From: Mesocentrotus franciscanus
Taxonomy: Eukaryota; Echinodermata; Echinoidea; Camarodonta; Strongylocentrotidae
Reading direction: 5' to 3'
NCBI GenBank assembly: GCA_037976565.1
Contig: CP137686.1
Span: forward strand, 25,939,828-26,003,827
DNA length: 64,000 nt
In this document: piece after piece, positions 11,852-22,248 of the stretch
Layout: every line of letters starts with the position of its first letter
Numbering within the stretch: the stretch's first letter is position 1
Position numbers and translations under genes: made by a program
Notes under the pieces: generated by a model
The model's input: the letters and a program-made list of their open reading frames with translations, nothing else
What the model was told of the DNA's origin: nothing
The model's database searches: none

Positions 11852-14193
11852 ATATATACATATATATTAGTACACCAAATTAGTACAAGCCTAATTGCTT
11901 TTCCATTATGCAAATGATGAATATCTGACCGATATGACTCCGATTTCATGTTACCTTCCTTTGGATCTCAAACATAAATCTCCAAATATCATGTAAGTTA
12001 CCCTCTTAACTAATTACATTCATGAACCAGAGGCGGCGGAGCGACTTCCAAAGTGGGGGGCACCAACAAAAAAGGGCACTTTCTGGAAAAAGGGGCACCT
12101 TCAAAGGGAAATCTCAAAGCGAAAAGATACAAGTTTTTAGACATCGGGTATATACCCCTATATTGTGATTACATTATCAGGGATGATTTAAATAAATGTT
12201 TCTCTTTATACATCATATAAGATATTGGTTAAGCATCATACTTTGCAGTTGGATGCGATGGTCTGAAAAATCATTTGCGAGCGAGCAAAGCGAGCGAGGA
12301 AAATTTAAAGATTTGTGAGGTCGCAGCGCGAAAATTACATCTTATAAAGAGGAAAACCCAATCCTGATGGGATTATTAGCACATTCTCTTAAAGGGATCC
12401 GGTAACTTTGTCTCAGATTCTGAAACAAAATTCTGGATTTAGCTCATGATGCAATGATAATCATAAACCTTTAGGTCAGTCAGGAACCCCATGACTTTTA
12501 CAAGCTGATCGCCTGTCTGATTATCAAGATATTTATGATTGGAATTACAAATTTTGAAAACCGTTCGCCTGACGGTTTTCTTAACACTATAGTCTATTAG
12601 GGAAAACGAGTATGGTAAAACCGGTCAATCAAAGATTTTTACTTTTTTGAGGCACTTCTTGATCATTTTGAAGCGCAATTTTTTTAGGGCTTCATTATTA
12701 CACCATATCACAGACACTAATAACATGTAGGGCCGTGTATCTCAGATTTAACACTGTTAAACGATCCCTTTAACGGAAGACTGAAATTCCCTTTGATAAG
12801 TAACATAATTATAACATCTATAAATGCGAGCGAGCGTAGCGAGCGAGCTTTGGGGGAAATTGTCTATAGTCGCTTGAAATTAGAGGCACGTTTAATGATG
12901 AGAGGAAAGGGGACACTTACCAAAAGGGATAAGACACTTATTAGAAAAGAAAAGCAGCACGTGTCAAAGTACAAAGGCTAATTACCAGAGGTGAAAATGG
13001 AGCACCTCTTACACCTAAACGAAGAGGCACTTATGAGAATGGGAAATGGGCATTTGTCGACGGAAAAGAGGCACCCATCATATTTTGATAGGGGCTTTTA
13101 TAAGAAGTGAAAAGGGGCATTTATGAAAAAGGGATAGGTTCCTTATTAGAAAGAAAAGGGGGCACGTATCATTGTTAAAATGGTAATTATCAGAGGTGAA
13201 AAGGAGCACTTATCGCATCTGTAAAGGGGCACTGACCATTTATGAAAAGAGGCACTTATGAGAATGAAAAATGGGCACTAATAATAAAGGAAAATGTGCA
13301 TTTGTTGAAAAAAGGGGCACCGATCAGATTTTAATAGGGGCATTTATCGGAGGTGAAATCGCTAAAACCTTCTATAAATTTTGATAATTTGAAGGATGCA
13401 TTACATGCGCCATCAACCTTTCTTGCCTTTCTATCAAAAGCAAAAGCTTATTTAATCTAGTGAATGAAGAAAGACCTCAACATAAATGTTTATACCAATT
13501 TTCTATGTAAACCAAGTGATTTATGAGTTTATGGTATTGTTTGTTTTATTTTATAGATTTGGTAATGTGAAACAGAAAATCGAGGCATCCACAAGCAGGT
13601 ACATTTTGGCCAAGGAGGCTAACTGGGTTTTCCCGGATCAGAAATCCAGAGAATACATGCCAGCAGGGTTTAAGCATGTCTTTTTCATCAGGGATCCTTA
13701 TACAGTCTTGAGCTCCTACAAGAAAGCCCTGACCGATCATATGATGAAAGCTGGTTTATGGACTGACGATGCGGAGATATTCGACCTAGAGAAGGACGAC
13801 CCTTTCACTAATGCTAGCGAGTTCTTTACGAACACACATGAAGTCTGGAAGTATATCCGTGACAATGTTGATCCTGACCCTATCGTCATCAACACAGACG
13901 ACCTGTTGGCCAACCCGGCTGAGGTGCTGTCAAGGTTCTGCCATATGACTGGTCTTCCATACAGTGATTCACTTCTTCAATGGGATGCTTCTCCAGATGT
14001 CACCAAGACCTGGAAAGTAACGATCGATAATCTATTGAAGAACTTTGACACATTTTATGAGACAGCGACCTGTTCCAGTGAGTTTCTACCACTTAAACCA
14101 CCTGTACCAAAAGACAGGTTGGCACCAGATGTCAGGAGGCTCGCTGAGGCGTCAATGCCATACTTTCAGGAAATGAACATGTTCAAAATGTGA
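10591..14193 (+). CDS. Sulfotransferase-like P-loop protein, gene B (hybrid)
   Basis: Exons 10591-10862 and 13557-14193 join (GTAAGT donor, TTTATAG acceptor) into a 302-residue frame. Exon 1 and the start of exon 2 are identical to gene C; exon 2 from the 13867-13893 interval onward is identical to gene A. It is therefore the recombinant product of unequal crossing over between an A-like and a C-like gene. The 5'-phosphosulfate-binding-like segment reads VIQRTISTAF, with Gln where gene A has the usual Pro. The RDP...S motif (residues 136-144) is kept. The intron carries a truncated hAT-like element at 12028-13352 and an unassigned segment at 10974-11750 that gene A lacks. Expression is not visible; the protein is complete, so it could be functional. 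Confidence 0.82.
10904..10973. repeat. GT then TA microsatellite
   Basis: About 30 bases of TG followed by about 40 of TA, in the intron of gene B. The matching array in gene C is 15932-16001 and differs in the length of each run. Confidence 0.85.
10974..11750. other. Intron segment of gene B absent from gene A
   Basis: Bounded on both sides by TA/GT microsatellites, with no counterpart in the gene A intron, so probably an inserted element. There is a CT run at 11530-11550. No coding domain or terminal repeat is recognised. Duplicated at 16002-16780. Confidence 0.4.
11751..11868. repeat. TA-GT-TA compound microsatellite
   Basis: TA run, TG run, then TA run. The copy in gene C is 16781-16898 with different run lengths. 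Confidence 0.85.
12028..13352. mobile_element. Truncated hAT-like element with ggggcac repeats, copy in gene B
   Basis: Begins cagaggcggcgg and continues with many degenerate copies of a (a)ggggcac unit, and a central part with GCGAGCGAGC motifs. It is the reverse complement of the complete element at 35426-36534 over most of its length, but its right terminus is missing. Gene A has an empty site around 8307-8325, where a few bases were lost in B and C. Coordinates of the right edge are approximate. Confidence 0.7.
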
Positions 14194-15957
14194 ATATTTA
14201 CCTCGACAGTATGACATAATGTAGAAATCTCAGGAACATAACTTTATTTGTTACTTCTCGGCTTAGTCTTATCCTTTTATACGGTTATTCATATTATTCT
14301 ACTGAATATTCTCGAACTATTCAATATACGCTTTCAACCTCTTGGATCCTTATGTCATCCTCATCGGATAGGTACCATTGTTGTCAGTGTTCGTTCAAAA
14401 TTCAGTCCTTGGAGGTACGATGTTTTTTTCAATTCATGTAAATGGGTCGAAGGAGACCGACATTAACGAAGGGCTTACGAGACCCTAATATCCATACTTT
14501 CTAATATCACAGAATTTAATCTATGGGCTTGCCCTTACATTAAACACACCTGAAAACGAATGCTGTTGAACTCTTTAGTGATTGACTATGATTGTACTTT
14601 TACTGTAAAATACAAATTTACAATATTTATTGGAAAGCAAAAGATGTAGATATGTTAACCATCTATATAATAGTAGCATTAATCGTCATTTGAATAAATT
14701 GAGTAAAAACAGTGATGTTTAGAGATAAAAAAATGAGTACAGGTCATATGCAAGAACATCGTGAAATGGTGAGAAAAAACATCTGGAAACAAATATGGAA
14801 TGTTGATAATGTGGTACATAAGAAATTAATGTATATGAAACACTCCTGTTAAATGAGTACAGCTCAGTATTGATTGATAATGATTTTAACTGAAAAATAC
14901 ACTTGACAGTATTTTTTTGAAAATTTACAAATGGAAACCGAGCAATCACATGCAGCATGAACAGTCAGTTCATATAAGTTTGACAGTAAATAACCATGAT
15001 ATTCAAAAACATGACATTGAGTACATTTCATGCAAAGACATTGTGAGCGAAACCTTGATGAAGCCACGCGTAAAACTTCGGGGGACTAGCCTTTTATCTT
15101 GAGGTCAGAATGTTTGAAATTGTTAAAGATCTTTCCATCACATACAAGAATCCCATTGCGTTTTCATCGTATGTGGTTCATTTAGCAGTGTCGTGGCATT
15201 TAGATATTCGCTAGTCAAATATACCTATTTGTTCCATAGAAGTCACCATTAACCAATTTTACCAAAATTGTGAATTTGGAAATTTTGATCAGATTTTGCT
15301 CGTACAATTAACAGACCTTCAGCCAATTCATACCAAAAATTTGGTTCTATTTATAAAAAAATCAGGATAACGTGTTAATAAAATTCAAAAGCCAAAATCA
15401 GAAATCATATAGGTTATAAATAGGGTCGAAGTCCTAGGCCGGGGTAAAGGTCCGGGAAATAAAGATAATGATATTTCATATACGGCTATTATATTGTTCT
15501 ACATAAACTTGGCAATGTATGTAACTATGATATGTGTGTGAGACATTTCACAGAAGTTTGTACATTCTTTGTTTGGTCCGCTTTTATTCATCCTCTTTGA
15601 ATAGCGCAAAGTAGAGAAATGGCGGATTCTGATAGGAAACCTGTACGACTATTCTTCTGGGTTATTCAAAGGACTATCTCGACGGCTTTCATTAAATGTC
15701 TGAGTGCAATTGATGGCATGGAAGTTTGGTTTGAATGTTTTACTTACTGCAGCCACATCGCGCGACAATATAAGCTGGCTACTGGCGAAGATATGCCGAT
15801 GGAGTATAAAGGAAATGAAGAGAAGGTCCAACAAGCAGTGACGATCTATGAACGTTTAGCTGGATGCAAATTAGAGGCCGATCGACTTGTGTAAGTACTA
15901 ATAGTCCTACGCTATATAAATATATGTATTTATGTGTGTGTGTGTGTGTGTGTGTGT

Positions 15958-16001
<44 letters not shown>

Positions 16002-16774
16002 CTGTGGTTTCCTAACCAACTAAAATATCCGATCTCATAAAACACTACTCAAAATGGCTAACTCAAACTCCACCGCCCAACAACTATCTAAACAAATCTA
16101 CACAATGGCAGTAGTGTCGTCACTTTCTATCTTCAATGGTAGACAACACCCTATATACGTGGGTGTCACCCCCAGTTCTCCAGTAAGGAGTCTAACGATC
16201 AATATAAGTTATGGTGAAGATTTGAAATCTGTGGACTGATAATAGTAGTAGAATGTTAATGTGAATCAATGTTATATCAATTAAAAATTACATTATTATT
16301 CATTGTAATAATTAGTATTAACAATTAAGTGAAGTATCGATATTTTATTATCGTCATTAGTTTGGTCAGATTATTATTTACTCTCTGATTGTTGATATCT
16401 AGCTTATTTCCTATGTCTATGATCATTACCTGTCGAGGTGGACTTCTGCTCTTCTCTTCAAATACCCTCTCCCTCTAGTCTCCGTTCACTTTCTCTTTTC
16501 CCCATCTTTCCTTTGGTACTTCCTTCCCAGAACTTTCTAAACTATCGAAAGCATACCACCTCTCTCTCTCTCTCTCTCATCTCAAATGTAACCATACCAT
16601 ATACTTATGTACATATAGATTTGTAAAGCCATGAAATGCTCACTTCACCTGATGAGAATAAATTAAAAGCGCTTGTGAAGTTAAACCCATGCTTCTCGTG
16701 TATTCCATCTAGCGTTTTGAAATTATATATTTTCTACTATATATATCATTAGCGTTGTGAATTGAATTTTCTAC

Positions 16775-16837
<63 letters not shown>

Positions 16838-16841
16838 GATG

Positions 16842-16890
<49 letters not shown>

Positions 16891-18898
16891 TATATATTAG
16901 TACACCAAATTAGTACAAGCCTAATTGCTTTTCCATTATGCAAATGATGAATATCTGACCGATATGACTCCGATTTCATGTTACCTTCCTTTGGATCTCA
17001 AACATAAATCTCCAAATATCATGTAAGTTACCCTCTTAACTAATTACATTCATGAACCAGAGGCGGCGGAGCGACTTCCAAAGTGGGGGGCACCAACAAA
17101 AAAGGGCACTTTCTGGAAAAAAGGGGCACCTTCAAAGGGAAATCTCAAAGCGAAAAGATACAAGTTTTTAGACATCGGGTATATACCCCTATATTGTGAT
17201 TACATTATCAGGGATGATTTAAATAAATGTTTCTCTTTATACATCATATAAGATATTGGTTAAGCATCATACTTTGCAGTTGGATGCGATGGTCTGAAAA
17301 ATCATTTGCGAGCGAGCAAAGCGAGCGAGGAAAATTTTAAAGATTTGTGAGGTCGCAGCGCGAAAAATTACATCTTATAAAGAGGGAAAACCCAATCCTG
17401 ATGGGATTATTAGCACATTCTCTTAAAGGGATCCGGTAACTTTGTCTCAGATTCTGAAACAAAATTCTGGATTTAGCTCATGATGCAATGATAATCATAA
17501 ACCTTTAGGTCAGTCAGGAACCCCATGACTTTTACAAGCTGATCGCCTGTCTGATTATCAAGATATTTATGATTGGAATTACAAATTTTGAAAACCGTTC
17601 GCCTGACGGTTTTCTTAACACTATAGTCTATTAGGGAAAACGAGTATGGTAAAACCGGTCAATCAAAGATTTTTACTTTTTGAGGCACTTCTTGATCATT
17701 TTGAAGCGCAATTTTTTTAGGGCTTCATTATTACACCATATCACAGACACTAATAACATGTAGGGCCGTGTATCTCAGATTTAACACTGTTAAACGATCC
17801 CTTTAACGGAAGACTGAAATTCCCTTTGATAAGTAACATAATTATAACATCTATAAATGCGAGCGAGCGTAGCGAGCGAGCTTTGGGGGAAATTGTCTAT
17901 AGTCGCTTGAAATTAGAGGCACGTTTAATGATGAGAGGAAAAGGGGACACTTACCAAAGGGATAAGACACTTATTAGAAAAGAAAAGCAGCACGTGTCAA
18001 AGTACAAAGGCTAATTACCAGAGGTGAAAATGGAGCACCTCTTACACCTAAACGAAGAGGCACTTATGAGAATGGGAAATGGGCATTTGTCGACGGAAAA
18101 GAGGCACCCATCATATTTTGATAGGGGCTTTTATAAGAAGTGAAAAGGGGCATTTATGAAAAAGGGATAGGTTCCTTATTAGAAAGAAAAGGGGCACGTA
18201 TCATTGTTAAAATGGTAATTATCAGAGGTGAAAAGGAGCACTTATCGCATCTGTAAAGGGGCACTGACCATTTATGAAAAGAGGCACTTATGAGAATGAA
18301 AAATGGGCACTAATAATAAAGGAAAATGTGCATTTGTTGAAAAAAGGGGCACCGATCAGATTTTAATAGGGGCATTTATCGGAGGTGAAATCGCTAAAAC
18401 CTTCTATAAATTTTGATAATTTGAAGGATGCATTACATGCGCCATCAACCTTTCTTGCCTTTCTATCAAAAGCAAAAGCTTATTTAATCTAGTGAATGAA
18501 GAAAGACCTCAACATAAATGTTTATACCAATTTTCTATGTAAACCAAGTGATTTATGAGTTTATGGTATTGTTTGTTTTATTTTATAGATTTGGTAATGT
18601 GAAACAGAAAATCGAGGCATCCACAAGCAGGTACATTTTGGCCAAGGAGGCTAACTGGGTTTTCCCGGATCAGAAATCCAGAGAATACATGCCAGCAGGG
18701 TTTAAGCATGTCTTTTTCATCAGGGATCCTTATACAGTCTTGAGCTCCTACAAGAAAGCCCTGACCGATCATATGATGAAAGCTGGTTTATGGACTGACG
18801 ATGCGGAGATATTCGACCTAGAGAAGGACGACCCTTTCACTAATGCTAGCGAGTTCTTTACGAACACACATGAAGTCTGGAAGTATATCCGTGACAAT
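13867..18898 (+). repeat. Tandem duplication, unit 2 (5032 bp)
   Basis: Runs from exon 2 of gene B to exon 2 of gene C and matches unit 1 with only a few single-base length differences in A, G or T runs (most between 12060 and 13170 of unit 1) and different microsatellite lengths. This means either a very recent event or two assembled copies of one sequence. Confidence 0.9.
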
Positions 18899-19225
18899 GT
18901 TGATCCTGACCCTATCGTCATCAACTCGGACGACCTGTTGGCAAACCCGGCAGATGTACTGTCAAAGTTCTGCCATCTGACTGGTCTTCCATACAGTGAT
19001 TCACTTCTTCAATGGGATCCTTCTCCAGATGTCACCGAGACCTGGAAAGTAACAATCGATAATCTATTGAAGAACTTTGACACATTTTATGAGACAGCGA
19101 CCTATTCCGGTGAGTTTCTACCACTTAAACCACCTGTACCCAAGGACAGGTTGGCACCAGATGTCAGGAGGCTCGCTGAGGCGTCAATGCCATACTTCCA
19201 GGAAATGAACATGTTCAAAATGTGA
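15619..19225 (+). CDS. Sulfotransferase-like P-loop protein, gene C
   Basis: Exons 15619-15890 and 18589-19225 encode 302 residues. Exon 1 is identical to gene B. After the crossover interval (18899-18925) the protein differs from B at several positions, for example NSDD for NTDD, ADVLSK for AEVLSR, HLTG for HMTG, DPSPDVTE for DASPDVTK and TYSGEF for TCSSEF. Exon 2 carries the RDP...S motif, and exon 1 has the Gln variant of the PAPS-site-like segment. It is the unrecombined parent that gave gene B its 5' part. Like its neighbours it has no signal peptide and is likely an intracellular enzyme of unknown acceptor. The intron holds a second copy of the truncated hAT-like element. Confidence 0.82.
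17058..18384. mobile_element. Truncated hAT-like element with ggggcac repeats, copy in gene C
   Basis: Second copy of the element at 12028-13352, carried along by the 5 kb duplication. It differs from that copy by single-base changes in homopolymer length. Confidence 0.7.
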
Positions 19226-19805
19226 AATATTCACCTCGACAGTATGACATAATGTAGAAATCAATAACATAACTTTATTTGTTACTTCTCGGCTTAGTCT
19301 TTTCCTTTGATACGGTTATTCATATTATTCTACTAAATATTTTCGAACTATTCAAAATACGTTTCCAACCTCTTGAATCGTTTAAGTACTATTGGTGTCA
19401 CTGTCCGTTCAAAATTCATTCCTTATCTTTTGACATATGATGTTCCGCAAGGGTCTGTTGGAGGACCGATGTTGTTTTCAAGTTATGTAAATGGGTCAAA
19501 GGAGACTGACATTAACGAAGGGTTCCCCAGACCCTAATGTCCCATACTTTCTCATATCACAGAATTCAATATATGGGGAAATTCATAGCTATTTCGACCT
19601 ATCCGTTAGCGACTACATCTCAGATATTATAATTTCTGATTATCATATGAAGTTAACAGCCCTGATCAAGTTTATATCAGACCAAATACGAAGTAAAATG
19701 ACTAATTTGATTTGAATTTATGTTCAGAACTCCACATCCTTAATTTAATTTTGTGTATAAATTTATTTGATACTTTTCGTTTTGATTTTGTATAATCCTT
19801 CTGTT
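19226..19805. other. Flank of gene C with reverse-transcriptase relic
   Basis: A diverged version of the sequence after genes A and B. At 19451-19498 the + strand reads VPQGSVGGPMLF then YVNG, the motif B region of a LINE reverse transcriptase, with no more of the protein around it. This is a small relic. Confidence 0.5.
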
Positions 19806-20345
19806 AAGGATACTATGTCCCTTTTGCAGCCAACATCAAATTCTGTAGAACTTTGCAGGAATTATGGATATGTCATGTATGTCCTATCTGTGAAATTTAA
19901 ACGTTAGCAGTGTCCTAATATTCAAATTATGCAAGGAAACCCCTTTACTTGCTAGACTTCACTGTCAGACACTATTGAGTGACTGACTGGCTTGTTTTTC
20001 ATCTTTGGTAATAACATACATAAAATGAGCTGTAAAGGGTACATGAGCATTTGTCTACATCAATAACCCACTTCTTGTAATGGCCAAAATTAAACTGATT
20101 GAATCTTTGCGCAGCATAAAACTTACGACCATTCGGTACAATGGTCTGAAAAATCAGACTATTACTTACTGGCTCTATACCTCCTAAGTCGATTTGACAA
20201 CTAATAGTCGTCATTTTCCCACTTAAAGACATTTTCAAGCCCCCTTTTTTTTAGGGAAGTTCTAAATTAGAATTTTCTTTCAAATGCCGTTGGAATTTAA
20301 CCTTGTCATTTTTGGGGCCTGCAAATGGAACATAGTACCTTTAAG
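19806..20345. repeat. Unclassified repeat, copy without SINE
   Basis: Matches 27664-28170 plus 28464-28500 closely, starting gatactatgtccc and ending near agtacctt. No coding domain is recognised. It provides the empty site for the SINE in the other copy. Confidence 0.75.
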
Positions 20346-21310
20346 GGGTCATTTCTAACAAGCCAACTTATTTATTTTGTCTTTCGTTTATTACCCCGCC
20401 ACTTTTAAGCACAAAAATAATTTGTCATTGGTTTTATATGTGTTGTTTTATAAAGGAAAGTAAATGATTAGGTTTGATTTGATGATTGGTAACATATGCG
20501 ATACCCGATGACCAAATATATTGGACCTGCCCTAACATCAAACACACCAGATAAATGAATATAGCTCAACATTCTATTGATACATGATTATTTTACTTTC
20601 ATTGTAAAATACAAATTTTACAGTATTTATTGGAAAAAATGATAATTTATGTAGACATGTTAATCAACTAATAGTAGCATGAATCGTCAGTTGAATAAAT
20701 TCGGTAAATAACAATGATGTTTAAAGATACAAATTTGAGTACAGGTCATGCAATGACATCGTGAAATATTGAGAAAAAAACATCTGGAAGCAATTTAGGA
20801 AGCTTGATTGTGTGGTGCATAAGAAATTAAGTTAAACACTTTTGACAAATGAGTACAGCTTAGTGCTGATTTATAAAAAAATTACTTTAACTGTAAAATA
20901 CAAATTTACATTATTTACTGGAAAATGTAGAGATCATTAACCAATCAATAACGTGCAGCATGAACAGTCAGTTGAATTAATTTGACAGTAAATAACCATG
21001 TTTAAAGATATAATGTCATGCAAAGACAATGTGAAAGAAACCTTCATGAAGCAATTTGGAAGGGATTTATGTGGTACATAAAAAAACTGTTGTATAGTGC
21101 CAGTTTTTAAAATTAGAAATAAACTTAATCTTGTTGAAAATCACATGCATGCACTACACACAGGAATTGATATATGGGACTATAGACACGCATGAGAAAT
21201 GACCTTCAGCTGTTTCTATTGAATATCAGGTAATTTGAAGAATCATATCACAGGAGATTTCTAATAAAATATTGTACCAAAATTATATAAAAAAGGAGAA
21301 AGCGCACACA
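20346..21310. other. Diverged copy of the flank found after genes A and B
   Basis: Short segments such as the gtaaaatacaaattta motif with tatttattgg recur here and at 9570-9900. No gene is seen. It appears to be an older duplicate of the gene block flank. Confidence 0.5.
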
Positions 21311-21373
21311 AGTTATTTTTCATCTGTACAAAAACTCAGCATTCTCTTTAAGTATGAAGGATAAGAAGAAATG

Positions 21374-21374
21374 A

Positions 21375-21405
<31 letters not shown>

Positions 21406-21410
21406 GTGAT
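21374..21410. repeat. AAT microsatellite
   Basis: Run of about nine AAT units. The hairpin at 21514 lies 100 bases further on. Confidence 0.8.
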
Positions 21411-21513
21411 AATAATATTAATGATGAGAAATGATCAATAAAAAGATGAGCAGTTAAACCCTTCAAAAAGTAATAGTGCCTAATAAACTGACAGTACAGT
21501 GCCATAAATGACA

Positions 21514-21597
21514 TCAGGAATTTTTTGGGTGTTATCAATGTATTTATATCTTGGTCAAAGATATAAATACATTGAAAACACCCAAAAAAATTCCTGA
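21514..21597. repeat. Long hairpin, 39-40 bp arms
   Basis: The arms 21514-21552 and 21558-21597 are inverted copies with one mismatch and one base length difference, around the 5-base loop ggtca. It could be a foldback element or give a hairpin RNA; nothing in the sequence decides between these. Confidence 0.8.
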
Positions 21598-21912
21598 TAA
21601 AAACAACATGGAAGTATGCATACAACACACAATTGTGATTGATTAAATGTAATATCAAGTAATTTAACCTTTTAAAACTTCATTATGAGGTTGCGGACAC
21701 TTCATCCACTACGCTATTCTAAAAAAGGGATATATGTGGACAATTATGTATGCAGCATTGGCCTACTACATGAAAATACCTTAAATATTTGTAATATGTA
21801 GGGGAAGTTGGCCAAACCATCCAGACATAGATGTACCTCCTACACGCCGAGTTTCAACCCCGCCCCCCTCTCTATCTCCCCCTTTCTGGATACACCAATA
21901 TCAAAGTGCAAT

Positions 21913-21918
21913 TTTATT
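21913..21918 (-). promoter_or_regulatory. Candidate polyadenylation signal of the amassin-like gene
   Basis: AATAAA on the - strand about 330 bases past the stop codon at 22249. A candidate only, because the surrounding DNA is AT-rich. Confidence 0.35.
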
Positions 21919-22059
21919 ATAAATAATGCGATTCATGTCCTTTATTTTTCTTTCTTTTTACAACTTTTTAAATAGGGTTTGCACAGACATTAACCAATGG
22001 CTTGTCCTCATTTTGATTTTTTTTTCGGGGGGGGGGGTTCTTTTAATGACAATACACAT

Positions 22060-22167
22060 CGTTTTACCAGACATAAATGATAACATCGTTTTACCCAACA
22101 TAAATGATAACATCGTTTTACCCAACATAAATGATAACATCGTTTTACCCAACATAAATGATAACAT
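22060..22167. repeat. 27-bp minisatellite, four units
   Basis: Units start at 22060, 22087, 22114 and 22141, each like cgttttacccaacataaatg followed by ataacat; the first has one variant. It lies in the probable 3' UTR or downstream flank of the amassin-like gene, next to a run of 11 G at 22027-22037. Confidence 0.9.
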
Positions 22168-22248
22168 CGTTTTCGGGATACCACTCCAGACCACAACCTT
22201 GTCTTTAAATTTTGTTATTCGATCGATTCGATTCGAATCCAAATTTGA

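Larger units (their letters stand above)
8839..13866 (+). repeat. Tandem duplication, unit 1 (5028 bp)
   Basis: Starts in exon 2 of gene A and ends in exon 2 of gene B. It is nearly identical to unit 2 at 13867-18898. The crossover lies within the 27 bases 8839-8865, where A, B and C are all identical (13867-13893 in B, 18899-18925 in C). It contains the 3' half of exon 2, the intergenic flank, exon 1, the intron and the 5' half of the next exon 2. Differences from unit 2 that I found are homopolymer or microsatellite length changes. Confidence 0.9.
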
